DNA from: Saccharicrinis aurantiacus
GTDB taxonomy: Bacteria > Bacteroidota > Bacteroidia > Bacteroidales > Marinilabiliaceae
DNA length: 64,000 nt
Direction of reading: 5' to 3'
Assembly: GCF_001660705.2 (NCBI RefSeq)
Contig: NZ_LYBV02000002.1
Span: 158,683-222,682, forward strand
The position numbers and the translations under genes were made by a program. Positions 26,638 to 35,449 of this stretch are shown piece by piece. Position 1 is the first letter of the stretch. Each line of letters begins with the position of its first letter. Under the pieces are notes generated by a model, which made no database searches, was not told the origin of the DNA, and saw nothing but the letters and a program-made list of their open reading frames with translations.

Positions 26638-27318
26638 TTATATATCACAATGTTTATACTTTTCTTTGAGCAGGTTAAAATTGATTAATAAGTCTTTGTT
26701 CTTTTTCATCCATTCTTCTCCATTCTCCCACCATTTAATTTTTAGTAAGAACTCAATATCATCATCAGAAAATCTATACTTAATTACCTTTCCAGGAATA
26801 CCGCCAACGATGGCATAATCTGGTACATCTTTAGTCACCACAGAACCAGTAAGCACTACAACTCCATCACCAATAGATACCCCTGAGATGATAGAAACAT
26901 TAGCTCCAATCCAACAGTCATTTCCTATAACAATAGCATATTTATTTATTTCATCAGCATATCTAAATTCGTTAAAATGCTGTTGATCTGCAAAGGTATA
27001 ACCTGATTGATTTCGTGTTGAAAAAAACATAGGTGAGGTAGATACAAAAGGATAAGTGTATGGATGTGTTCCAAATATTACATTACAGGAAGGTCCAATA
27101 GATGTATATCTTCCTATTTTCCCATCAATAATAGTTTTTGAACCTAGGTAGGATCCATAGCCAATAGAACCATTGAACCATGCCTCAGAACAAATTCTAT
27201 TGCGACCTTCAAATATGGAATTAAGCGTAACACTGCACGAAAATGATAAGATCAGTTTTTTTCTATTCTTAATAAGAATATAATAATGCTTAAGTAGTTT
27301 CTTAATTAGATTGATCAT
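26638..27318 (-). CDS. CatB-related hexapeptide O-acetyltransferase
   Basis: 226 aa. Hexapeptide turns (GYGSYLGSKTIIDGKIGRYTSIGPSC, about 72-98) with the His-containing loop FGTHPYTYPFVSTSPMF, the signature of CatB/Vat-type O-acetyltransferases (catalytic His105 or near). Then DCWIGANVSIISGVSIGDGVVVLTGSVVTKDVPDYAIVGGIPGKVIKYRF (coil and C-terminal lid). The last residues contain WWENGEEWMKKN, also common in the group. Probably O-acetylates a sugar of the repeat unit. It lies 47 nt upstream (transcription sense) of Wzy and follows a second acyltransferase gene. Confidence 0.88.
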   Translation of the reverse strand: MINLIKKLLKHYYILIKNRKKLILSFSCSVTLNSIFEGRNRICSEAWFNGSIGYGSYLGSKTIIDGKIGRYTSIGPSCNVIFGTHPYTYPFVSTSPMFFSTRNQSGYTFADQQHFNEFRYADEINKYAIVIGNDCWIGANVSIISGVSIGDGVVVLTGSVVTKDVPDYAIVGGIPGKVIKYRFSDDDIEFLLKIKWWENGEEWMKKNKDLLINFNLLKEKYKHCDI

Positions 27319-27446
27319 AAGAAATTAATTATAATGTTGAAGTTGGCAAAGTCTATTATAAACTAAATTTTGTGTATACTTATAGTAATCTATGTTAAAA
27401 AACATAAAGCTAAATCATTTAAGTATTGGGAAGTACACGCTAGGAT

Positions 27447-28055
27447 TCATATTCTTTTAATAAATTTAGCAGGATTTCCAGCCCATATTTCATTAGGTGG
27501 AATACTCTTTGTCACAACACTCCCTGCTCCAATTATTGAATTCTCCCCAACTTTAACACCCTTTAGGATGATACAATGTCCCCCAACCCAGGCACCACGT
27601 TTTATTATAATACCTTTAGTTTGAATAGTTTTATCTTTTTTACCATATCGGTAGGGTAATATTCTATTGTCGAAATTTATTGAATGAAAGTCAGTATCAT
27701 AAACTTTACACCCTCCACCAAATAGCACATTGTCTTCAATAATTAATGAGTTATGACAACAAAAGGTACTATTGGAAATGCCTACATTATTACCTACCTG
27801 CATTGTTGCCCCTGGACTAATAATGAAATTTGTTCGAGTATCTCCTCCTATTACATTATATTTTTTGCCACTATTAATTTTTACATTTTTGCCTAATAAA
27901 AGAGATCCTTTTTTACATTTAATATATAAGCGTCCATTAAGTTTAGGAGTTGAGGAACTCTTTACATTATTCAACTTCATTACAAGTTGATTAAATAGAT
28001 AATTATATACTTTAAAATAATATATAAATTTAACTATCTCTTTAATTTTACCCAT
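27447..28055 (-). CDS. Hexapeptide-repeat O-acyltransferase
   Basis: 202 aa, left-handed beta-helix protein. Coils run over about 60-180: NFIISPGATMQVGNNVGISNST, CHNSLIIEDNVLFGGGCKVYDTDFHSINF (the His of DFHS is the likely catalytic base) and WVGGHCIILKGVKVGENSIIGAGSVV, closing with SIPPNEIWAGNPAKFIKRI. The first 40 residues form an amphipathic lead. Similar in type to WcaF/ maltose-acetyltransferase-like enzymes. Third acyltransferase of the locus. It probably adds acetyl to a specific hydroxyl; the target is unknown. Confidence 0.87.
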   Translation of the reverse strand: MGKIKEIVKFIYYFKVYNYLFNQLVMKLNNVKSSSTPKLNGRLYIKCKKGSLLLGKNVKINSGKKYNVIGGDTRTNFIISPGATMQVGNNVGISNSTFCCHNSLIIEDNVLFGGGCKVYDTDFHSINFDNRILPYRYGKKDKTIQTKGIIIKRGAWVGGHCIILKGVKVGENSIIGAGSVVTKSIPPNEIWAGNPAKFIKRI

Positions 28056-28158
28056 GCTATCAAAAGTTAAGTTACACTATTTAATAATTAAACTTTTTTA
28101 AATTCATAGGATACCATATGTGACTCTATTACAGAGTGTATATCTACAAACTAATGAG

Positions 28159-29013
28159 CTACTCTCGCCTAAAAGCATCGATGTATGAATTTGCCGTTTT
28201 ATTCACAATAGCTACCTGTTTTTTTCTTGCATATGCTTCTACCTCAAGATAGGATTCAAACATATTAGCATATGCTCTCAATACTTCTGACAATGTCGCT
28301 GTTACATGTTGTATTTCATACCATGTCTGCTTTTTAGTTTTTCCTTTATCGTAAAAATGTGGGTTTTCCAGACATACTTCATTATTATCATTCACACTTA
28401 AATATTTCAACCAAGAATGCTCTACACCATATAAATCTACTCGCTTATATTTTAGTGAAATAGCAAGATAGGTTGCAGCAACCATTACATTTTGAACGAT
28501 GGGCATCGAAAGGTTTTTGTTATATAACCAATATTTATAAAAACTAAACCCATTTGCACCTCTTGTATTAAAAAAAGTCACCTTAATATTACCAGGTATA
28601 TTATTTAAGATTGACCTTGTTTTACTATTAAGAGCTTCGAATGGTAGAAATAAATTAAGCTCCCATGATGTTTGTTTAATAACTTTACTTAATATTCCTA
28701 TTCCTTCCTCATGAGAATAAAAATGTGGGTCAGCCAAAATATAATATTTTGGCTTAATCACATTGTACGACTCTGATAAAACATGGCGATTGACAACCAT
28801 AAAGTCATAATCGCTTATAGATATTTCATGTAATGATTTTTTTAAAGAGTTGCCGTTACCAAGTATTTTTAATTCCTTTTGCCTTATACTATTCTTACAT
28901 GCAATATTGTTTATTCCATTGTAACCGCGAAAAAAGGTAAAACAAATACGAGTAAAATGATATATTGTTGCTAAGAACATTTTAACATTAACAAAGAAGT
29001 TCTTTATAAACAT
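28159..29013 (-). CDS. Putative GT42-like (sialyltransferase-like) protein
   Basis: 284 aa with a short hydrophobic N-terminus. A Rossmann-like domain starts LKILGNGNSLKKSLHEI (about 49-65), matching the GNGPSL nucleotide loop of Campylobacter CST-type GT42 sialyltransferases. Further parallels are DYDFMVVNRHVL, YYILADPHFYSHEE, VAATYLAISLKYKRVDLYGVEHSW (compare the CST strand ending YLCGIDF) and ENPHFYDKG. Two histidines (about 187 and 222) could be catalytic. The locus also has a NeuB-type synthase, which fits, but sequence similarity is remote and a DUF115-like or other role is possible. No database search could be run. Confidence 0.5.
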   Translation of the reverse strand: MFIKNFFVNVKMFLATIYHFTRICFTFFRGYNGINNIACKNSIRQKELKILGNGNSLKKSLHEISISDYDFMVVNRHVLSESYNVIKPKYYILADPHFYSHEEGIGILSKVIKQTSWELNLFLPFEALNSKTRSILNNIPGNIKVTFFNTRGANGFSFYKYWLYNKNLSMPIVQNVMVAATYLAISLKYKRVDLYGVEHSWLKYLSVNDNNEVCLENPHFYDKGKTKKQTWYEIQHVTATLSEVLRAYANMFESYLEVEAYARKKQVAIVNKTANSYIDAFRRE

Positions 29014-29043
29014 TTTAATCGGTATTAAATATGGATTTATAAT

Positions 29044-30219
29044 TTAGTTATCTAGTAGGCTCTTAATCTCTTTTAAGTTTGCTTTCGTAATTTGCCATAG
29101 TTTTTCCTGAGCTATTTCTACCTCGATCATATTATGTGTATATTGCGTATATATTTCTACAGATTTTTCTAACAATTCTTTCTCGAAGTTTGGTGAAAGT
29201 ACATCAACTCCCCAATCGGGATGTGAAATGTCGTCTAAAAACCATTGTAGTTTGTTATGGGATACAATTGAAAGTATTGGAGTTAAACATCCAAAGGGAA
29301 TCATTTGCGCATGTCCTCGCATACCTATAACCAACCTTGGTTTAATATATTCTTCAAGAACTTGTTTTTCCGTTTTCATTTCAATAAGTTCATATTGAAC
29401 TTTATATTTGTTAAAGTATGGAAGAATCTTATTATCGGATAGCATATGAGAATAATATTTAATTCTCGTGATATTTGATAATTCTTTTGCTACTCTCGCA
29501 ATAGAATTTAATATCAAATCGGTTCCTTTTCTTAATTCTACTCTGTCGAAAGCACAATTAATAGCAATAAAATCTTCCTTCTTTTTGTAATTATGCAAAT
29601 CAGGATATATTTTAGATATTAGAGTTGTCATACAGGGTTGAAATGTGAGTTTATTTTTAAGCTCATCTGTCTCCAAATAATCCTTTAATTTATTAATACT
29701 CCCTGTGTTTCTAATTCCAATAAATTTAGCTTGTCCTACAAAAGCATTCAGGTGCTGTTTAAAAAGCGGCTTAAATTCACTTTGACCTCTAAATCTGTTG
29801 TACCCAACGGCAAACATTATTATTGGTACATTCATCTGTTTTAACTCATCGATAGAACATGACCACTGCCACCCACTTAAATCATTAGGGTTGGTATCTT
29901 TTAAAAACAGACCACCGCCACCAATAACCATGGCATCGTGTCTATTTATGTTATCGACATCAGTCTGACTTACAATTTTATATACATGTTGCCCTTTCCA
30001 CAACTTAACACCAACTCCAATGTTGAACAAATCTCTTAGAACTATTGGTAACACTATATCTCCAGCATTTCCATAAGTAAAGGCGGATATATGAAACATT
30101 TTCTTTGTCCCATTTGGCGTATATTTCACAATTGTAGGAAATGGTTTTAGTTTCTGATATATGCTTTTAAGCTTGTTCGGAATCTTCGAAAGATAATTCA
30201 TTCTAAATAATTTTAACAT
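29044..30219 (-). CDS. Polysaccharide pyruvyl transferase family protein (copy 2)
   Basis: 391 aa. Family features: ISAFTYGNAGDIVLPIVLRDL (GNAGD loop, about 45-62), AMVIGGGGLFLKDTNPNDLSGWQW, PIIMFAVGYNRFRGQ, and the C-terminal LVIGMRGHAQMIPFGCLTPILSIVSHNKL (RGHAQ..PF region near 305-320, the conserved His of PF04230). The pyruvyl donor would be phosphoenolpyruvate. The gene is in tandem with another family member (25-nt gap) downstream of Wzx. The two copies are only distantly alike, so they probably act on different sugars. A simple duplication looks unlikely. Confidence 0.82.
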   Translation of the reverse strand: MLKLFRMNYLSKIPNKLKSIYQKLKPFPTIVKYTPNGTKKMFHISAFTYGNAGDIVLPIVLRDLFNIGVGVKLWKGQHVYKIVSQTDVDNINRHDAMVIGGGGLFLKDTNPNDLSGWQWSCSIDELKQMNVPIIMFAVGYNRFRGQSEFKPLFKQHLNAFVGQAKFIGIRNTGSINKLKDYLETDELKNKLTFQPCMTTLISKIYPDLHNYKKKEDFIAINCAFDRVELRKGTDLILNSIARVAKELSNITRIKYYSHMLSDNKILPYFNKYKVQYELIEMKTEKQVLEEYIKPRLVIGMRGHAQMIPFGCLTPILSIVSHNKLQWFLDDISHPDWGVDVLSPNFEKELLEKSVEIYTQYTHNMIEVEIAQEKLWQITKANLKEIKSLLDN

Positions 30220-30243
30220 TTACATATTCACTAAGATGTAGTA

Positions 30244-31542
30244 TTATTTACTTGTTATATATGGTTTATTTATGCTATTAGCTAAGTTGTCATTAAAACC
30301 ATTAACTGTATCTTTTATACTTGATATTAGTTTCTTATTGCCAATATATTCTTCGCCTAATGAATATATCTTTTCAATATTATTATTAGACAAAGGCAAC
30401 TTAAACTCTGTTATTTTTCCATAATTCAATAGCTTTTGCAGGCCAGGCATTTTATGAGAATTTGAATCCATACAAATCAAAGGTGTCCCTCCTAAAGATG
30501 CCATAATACTTGGATGATACCTACCAGATATATAAAGCTCCGAATTAGCTAATATTTTCATGCCAAAAAGAATGGATGTTTCTGCATGAATTACATCGGT
30601 ATTCGTTTTTCTTCCTACCTCTTCCAAAAAAAGATCTCCAGTACACGGAATAACTAAATAAATTCTTTTATCTAAACATTTTAATTTTTCAACTAGTTTG
30701 ATAAAATTATTAATTAATTCATGCCTATCTAATAACGGCGCAATTGACGATCCTGATACACATATATAAGGTTCTTTAAAGTCAAATGCTCCGAATTTCT
30801 TCTCTGATTTTATTGGTAATACAACATCTGCACAAGTGATATCTAATTCATCATAGTATCGTAACCACGAAAATAAGGCATCAGGTAATACAGATGATTT
30901 AATTCCTGTTGAAATATTATTCAATAATTCCTGGGATAAAGAATCTCGCAATTGAATATTCTCACATTTTGCAAGAATATCAATGCATTTGTTTTTAAGA
31001 TTAAGATTCTTCTCGGGAAATTTTGTTTTTGTAGGTGACTCAGAAACCATCGCATTAACAAAAGTGATCTTCTTCCCCTGCTGAAATGCTATCTCCATTA
31101 TGGTCAGTAAAAAGAATAAGGTATTCCTTTTATAATTGAAGATCATATCTCCCTCTCCATTTACAACTATATATTCAGCCTCATGTATTTGATCTTGAAT
31201 ATAATTTAAGTCTTTATTAGATTTTTTATATTTATTAAAATATTTAATATTTCTATTTATATCTGAGCCAATAAAATAAATTGGTTTCAATATTTTTAGT
31301 TTTAACAATATCTTCATAAATAGAGTAAATGCTTTAGATGAGCTATTCTCTTTTGGAGAATTAATTTTAATAAGTCCTAACAATTTATAATATAGAACTA
31401 TATTGTTTTTCTTTAGATCATTATATATTACACCTACTATATCATTTTTGAGATTTAGTATTTGACTTAAAGATATACTAGTTGCCCTTGCTCCCCAATT
31501 AATTCCAGTTCTATTATCGCTTAAAATACAAATCTTTGCCAT
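30244..31542 (-). CDS. Polysaccharide pyruvyl transferase family protein (copy 3)
   Basis: 432 aa. Starts KICILSDNRTGINWGARATSISLSQIL (GARATS loop), with AEYIVVNGEGDMIF (about 128-141) and the C-terminal ANSELYISGRYHPSIMASLGGTPLICMDSNSHKM, the SGRYHPS..AS pattern of the PS_pyruv_trans family. The gene starts immediately after Wzx (1-nt spacing). The likely role is pyruvyl ketal addition or a related transfer to the lipid-linked repeat unit; family members with other activities exist. Third copy in the locus. Confidence 0.8.
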   Translation of the reverse strand: MAKICILSDNRTGINWGARATSISLSQILNLKNDIVGVIYNDLKKNNIVLYYKLLGLIKINSPKENSSSKAFTLFMKILLKLKILKPIYFIGSDINRNIKYFNKYKKSNKDLNYIQDQIHEAEYIVVNGEGDMIFNYKRNTLFFLLTIMEIAFQQGKKITFVNAMVSESPTKTKFPEKNLNLKNKCIDILAKCENIQLRDSLSQELLNNISTGIKSSVLPDALFSWLRYYDELDITCADVVLPIKSEKKFGAFDFKEPYICVSGSSIAPLLDRHELINNFIKLVEKLKCLDKRIYLVIPCTGDLFLEEVGRKTNTDVIHAETSILFGMKILANSELYISGRYHPSIMASLGGTPLICMDSNSHKMPGLQKLLNYGKITEFKLPLSNNNIEKIYSLGEEYIGNKKLISSIKDTVNGFNDNLANSINKPYITSK

Positions 31543-31543
31543 T

Positions 31544-33067
31544 TTATTTCTTAAGTTTTTCCTTAATATAAATATTGAAATCTTTTCTTTCTTCTACAGT
31601 AATTCCAAGGATATAGACAACAGCTATGCATGAAATTACAGAACTAATACATACTAAAATTAACCTCGCGATATTTTCATCTAACGAGAATAAAACTATC
31701 AAAGGTAAAATATATGCTAAAAGTGTTACAGAACTAATTATCATTAATATGTCAATAACGAACCTTTTTATTGAAAGCCCGATCATTTTATTTAATAAAT
31801 TAAGTCTAATAAGTAAACAAATTAAAGAGTTTAGTATTGACAAATAAAATGGTATGTCTGGCCCATAGCCTAATTTTAGAATAGTATAAGATATAGGTAA
31901 ATTTAAAATCATTACTGTACCAACAATCATTTGATAATTCCTAATTTTGCCACTAGATTGAGCAGCTGACATAAGAGAGTATGATAATGAGTCCACGATA
32001 GAAGTTACGATAACTAAACGTGTAAATAACACCGCATATTCAGGAGTAGTATTTAGCCAAATAGAAAGAATAAATTTTGTCTCCAGCAAAATAGGTAGTG
32101 AGAGCATAAGTAATAAATAGAATGCAAATTTCGATGTTCTATAGACTAGGTCTAACATCTTATTAACTTCACCCTGTGCATAGTATTTTGTCATTTGGGG
32201 TTTTGTCGCAGTTAAAAAATTCCGTGCAAATTGATTTATTGCCATATTCACCTGAAAAGCAATGCCTCTTGCGGCATTAATAATTGGACCAAAGAACATA
32301 TTCAAGAGTATATTCATTCCATGATTTTTAAGGACAATAGCAATTGTACCAAACAAATTCCAACCTGAAAAACCAACTAGTTCTTTAAATAATTCGTTAT
32401 CCCAATAATACTGGAACTTTGTCTCAGAATACCTTCTTCTACAATAAACCTGATAAATCAGCCTAATAGTTAATACGGTCCCAAACATCAAAATGGAATA
32501 TAACTTAAGTTTATCGTACGAGAATATAACTAATAGGTATACAACTGCAAGCTTTAGGGTTACCTCTATGATACTTACATACGCATATATCTTCATGTTT
32601 TCATGTGCTATTATAGCTGCGTTATATGGTATAGACATTATTGTAACAACAAATGATAAAATTGCAAATTGATAGACCCAATTTGCAGCCTCGACTCTAT
32701 CTAAAGGGATAGTCATTTGAGTTTTCATAAACCATAATCCAATCGTTTCTGCTAAAACGACTATTAATATTGAAATGAATGTGTATATAATTACGGTAAC
32801 ACTAAAAGTTTGATTAAGTTTCTCATGATTATTTTGCCCTAGTTCAAACGAAAAAAAACGTTGAGTTGCTGTAGCCATAGAGTTGCTTATAAAACCAAAC
32901 ATAGCAACTATTCCTGCTATAACATTATACAAACCATAATCAACTTCACCTAGTGTTTCAAGAACAATACGAACCGTATATAAAGATACTCCCAGTATTA
33001 GTAACATCCTAAAATATAGGAGTAATGTATTCTTGGCAATTCGCTTATTATTCTCTTCTACTGACAT
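31544..33067 (-). CDS. wzx: Wzx-type oligosaccharide flippase (locus 1)
   Basis: 507 aa with 14 hydrophobic segments, the topology of PST/MOP exporters. RIAKNTLLLYFRMLLILGVSLYTVRIVLETLGEVDYGLYNVIAGIVAM at the start is the standard N-terminal signature of the family. GFSGWNLFGTIAIVLKNHGMNILLNMFFGP (about 228-258) and ATKPQMTKYYAQGE are also conserved. It flips the undecaprenyl-linked repeat unit to the periplasm. It lies between the NeuB-type gene (25 nt) and three transferases in one operon. A different, shorter Wzx is at 54963-56207. Confidence 0.92.
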   Translation of the reverse strand: MSVEENNKRIAKNTLLLYFRMLLILGVSLYTVRIVLETLGEVDYGLYNVIAGIVAMFGFISNSMATATQRFFSFELGQNNHEKLNQTFSVTVIIYTFISILIVVLAETIGLWFMKTQMTIPLDRVEAANWVYQFAILSFVVTIMSIPYNAAIIAHENMKIYAYVSIIEVTLKLAVVYLLVIFSYDKLKLYSILMFGTVLTIRLIYQVYCRRRYSETKFQYYWDNELFKELVGFSGWNLFGTIAIVLKNHGMNILLNMFFGPIINAARGIAFQVNMAINQFARNFLTATKPQMTKYYAQGEVNKMLDLVYRTSKFAFYLLLMLSLPILLETKFILSIWLNTTPEYAVLFTRLVIVTSIVDSLSYSLMSAAQSSGKIRNYQMIVGTVMILNLPISYTILKLGYGPDIPFYLSILNSLICLLIRLNLLNKMIGLSIKRFVIDILMIISSVTLLAYILPLIVLFSLDENIARLILVCISSVISCIAVVYILGITVEERKDFNIYIKEKLKK

Positions 33068-33092
33068 GTTTTTTGCTCATAAAATACAATTA

Positions 33093-33956
33093 TTACTTTT
33101 GATTCTTTAACTTTTTACGTTGTACCATTTCAATATCAAGCACGTCTTTTTTCTTATAGTTTAAAGCTGCTGAAGTAGCCTTAAGATTACGTACCAAACG
33201 ACGTATACCTTCTGGCTCAAGTGAAGCAGCATGGTCAGTTCCTTTCCAGGTACGATCGAGTGTGTAATGGCGCTCTACCCATGTTGCACCTAATGTATAT
33301 GCAGCAACATCAATAGCAATTCCTAAATGATGTCCAGAGAAACCAATCTCCTTAACTCGATGTGCATAATTCTCTTTAAGCCTTGTGATCTCTAATAAGC
33401 ATACATCTTCAAAAGGTACAGGATAACCCGAAGTACAATTGTAAAGAACAACATCTTTAGCGCGTCCCTTACTTTCAAAGAATGACACTAGATCTTCTAT
33501 CTCATTTTTAGTTGTCATACCGGTAGAACAGTGAATCTCTCCTTGATAATTCTCGCATAACCATGTTAACATATCATAGTTGTTGTTACATGCTGATGGT
33601 ATTTTAATCAACTCCGGTTTTAGTGACGCAATCTCTTTTGCTGAAGTTAGATCCCATGTTGAGGTAGAGAATACGATCCCTAAATCTTCACAATACTCCT
33701 TTAATTCACGATTTTGTTCTAAATTGAATTCGAGGAACTCACGATGGGCACCATATGTCTCGCCATAAGAATTTGCAGGATTTGGATGAGGAGCGTCATA
33801 TTGCTCCTTAGTTAATAATTCTTTGTTGTTACGCTTCTGAAACTTTACAACATCAGCATTACAAAATATTTTAGCTACCTTTATTAGCTCTTTTGCAATC
33901 TCCAAATCACCTTTATGGTTGCAACCAATTTCTGCTATTACTTTTGCTTCTTTCAT
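33093..33956 (-). CDS. NeuB-family nonulosonic acid synthase, without SAF domain
   Basis: 287 aa from the ATG at 33956 (MKEAKVIAEIGCNHKG); an upstream TTG is a poorer start. NeuB TIM-barrel motifs: EIGCNHKGDLEIAKELI, VVKFQKRNNKELLT, EFLEFNLEQN, FSTSTWDLTSAKEIA, STGMTTKNEI, YNCTSGYPVPFEDVCL, GFSGHHLGIAIDVAAYTLGATWVERHYTLDRTWKGTDHAASLEP. The enzyme condenses PEP with a hexosamine (or a phosphorylated sugar) to make a sialic-acid-like or Kdn-type acid. The C-terminal SAF/antifreeze-like domain of typical NeuB (about 345 aa) is absent, as in short Bacteroidota members. Its CMP-transferase partner next door is a pseudogene. Confidence 0.85.
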   Translation of the reverse strand: MKEAKVIAEIGCNHKGDLEIAKELIKVAKIFCNADVVKFQKRNNKELLTKEQYDAPHPNPANSYGETYGAHREFLEFNLEQNRELKEYCEDLGIVFSTSTWDLTSAKEIASLKPELIKIPSACNNNYDMLTWLCENYQGEIHCSTGMTTKNEIEDLVSFFESKGRAKDVVLYNCTSGYPVPFEDVCLLEITRLKENYAHRVKEIGFSGHHLGIAIDVAAYTLGATWVERHYTLDRTWKGTDHAASLEPEGIRRLVRNLKATSAALNYKKKDVLDIEMVQRKKLKNQK

Positions 33957-33978
33957 ATTTATAATCAATGTTTTGATT

Positions 33979-34445
33979 TTATTTAAAACGTTTATTTTGC
34001 TTTACTATGCATCCAACAGCTTCTCGTATTGCCATATCACATCCATTATGTGTAAGCTTAATATCAGTTTGCTAATTATTCCAGGTAATGCATTGTTTGG
34101 TTTCGATAACAGTCACGGCAGAGTCAAAAACTTTCTTTTTGACCATCCTTAACGTTGTATTGATATCACTAAACGTAATTAGAGAGCTAGTTGCTTGAAT
34201 TAATGTTAATAGTTCAAAATCATAGTTCAAACGTTCAGCACATTCAAGCATTACCATTTCTTTACTAGTTATGTCATTTACACTTTCAGTATTACGTTCC
34301 ATTACCTTAACCTTATTACTCCAAACATATTCATTCTCAAAATTTCACATAATATTAGCATCTTCTGTAAAAACATATATTTCATTAAGATTAGATTCAA
34401 TAGCAGCATCTAAAGTCCACTGATTTAATGCTCCTTCTAAAATTT
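33979..34445 (-). pseudogene. Decayed neuA-HAD fusion (acylneuraminate cytidylyltransferase remnant)
   Basis: One reading frame, interrupted by stops, spans this region. It contains NQWTLDAAIESNLNEIYVFTEDANIM, then a TGA (34345-34347), then NYDFELLTLIQATSSLITFSDINTT and DSAVTVIETKQCITW, which match residues about 30-115 of NeuA-type CMP-sugar synthetases. A TAG (34072-34074) follows. After it, still in the same frame, is THNGCDMAIREAVGCIVKQN, which resembles the C-terminal tail of KdsC-type HAD phosphatases (NGGEGAVRE). This suggests a former NeuA-HAD fusion with an internal deletion. The 5' end runs into a broken transposase. It lies 22 nt upstream of the NeuB gene. Confidence 0.7.
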
Positions 34446-34774
34446 TTTTCTTGTTCTTCCCTGGTACCCTTTTCGAACAATAATAACCCAATCATTCTAC
34501 AAATAGGGATAAAAGGACGCCCTATGTCAGAATAACATAACGACAAGTCATCCTCTACTAAAGTCCAGTTAATTTTACAGGACAAAACAAATAAAAGGTG
34601 TTTTAAATTGATAAACCATTCCAGGAGAGTGTTAAAAACGCTTAACTGAGGGGTATTGACTTGTTTTTCAACCAAATCTGCAAGATTTGTTGCTGAAATA
34701 CATAACTGCTTTAACAGAAATATTATCAGAATGGAGTGGGTTTTTGTAAGTTTTATTTGTTGGTTAATAGGCAC
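34430..34774 (-). pseudogene. Truncated IS5-family transposase N-terminus
   Basis: The N-terminal ~110 residues of an IS5-type transposase are readable. SVFNTLLEWFINLKHLLFVLSCKINWTLVEDDLSLCYSDIGRPFIPICRMIGLLLFEKGTREEQE is the span, with the landmark INW..LEDDLS..YSD.GRP..PI..MIGLLL. The rest (DDE catalytic core) is missing; the frame passes into the neuA remnant near 34430-34460 and stops at 34397. No terminal repeats were identified. It probably marks the insertion/deletion that removed the neuA start. Confidence 0.6.
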
Positions 34775-35041
34775 AGCTTCGCCACGTGAGTCACATATAA
34801 GTAGTAACAGTTTCTTTTTTCATAAACTAATATGAAGATATATAATTTAAATTAATATTTCCTACTAGGAATTGCAAATAAAATGTTACCACTTTTTTGT
34901 TTTGCCCCCTATAAAACAAGAGTAATTTTTAAAATTTCGATTAATACTTATGAAGTAGGTGCATTTGTGTAGATGCTTAGTTAAGCTTTTTTATCTTTAT
35001 CATTATGAAATGAAAGTGAAATAAAAGTGAAATAAAAGTAA

Positions 35042-35316
35042 AAGAAATACAACAAAGAATTTAAAATCAATGGTAGTTAACCTGTGTATAAGTGGCAGGA
35101 AGTTTCGGATGTATCCCAAGAGTTGCGTTTAGATTCAGGTATGGATGGACGTTGGTTTCGCGAATATAGGGTTTAAGAAAAGATAGTTCTCAAGGTAATG
35201 GAAATCCAGTACTAACACCTGAAAAAGAAGAAATAGCTCGTTTAAAGGCAGAGTTAAAACAAGCCCAGATATATCGTGAAATATTAAAAAGGAATTTAAC
35301 TCATCTCCGCTCTTAA
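35042..35316 (+). pseudogene. IS3-family OrfA remnant
   Basis: Degenerate IS3 OrfA. In one frame KKYNKEFKINGS, a stop, then KWQEVSDVSQELRLDSGMDGRWFREYRV and a stop recall the helix-turn-helix half. After a frameshift GNGNPVLTPEKEEIARLKAELKQAQIYREILKR gives the leucine-zipper half, ending TAA at 35316. OrfB is absent. Opposite in orientation to the surrounding genes. The preceding stretch (about 35008-35041) has GTGAAATAAAA twice in tandem. Confidence 0.65.
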
Positions 35317-35393
35317 ACTGTTTTAAGTAAATCGACATGTAATAAATCTTCTTTTTTCATACTGTGTAATTGTGCTCATTTTTAATAAAAAAA

Positions 35394-35417
35394 GGCAAGC
35401 TCAAAACTGAACTTGCC
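35394..35417 (-). terminator. Terminator downstream of fcl
   Basis: Stem GGCAAG (35394-35399) with CTTGCC (35412-35417), extended by TCA/TGA inside one mismatch, and an A-run on the left that is a T-run on the minus strand. It lies 33 nt beyond the fcl stop and should end the gmd-fcl transcript. Confidence 0.7.
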
Positions 35418-35449
35418 CTTAGGTATTATCTTCATTTATGGATAATTAG

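Noticed and set aside
33957..33968. TTG start for the NeuB-type gene
   Set aside because: The ATG at 33956 begins directly with the family N-terminus MKEAKVIAEIG; the added residues are not conserved.
35135..35338. 67-aa minus-strand reading frame
   Set aside because: It is antisense to the IS3 OrfA remnant, which accounts for the sequence much better.
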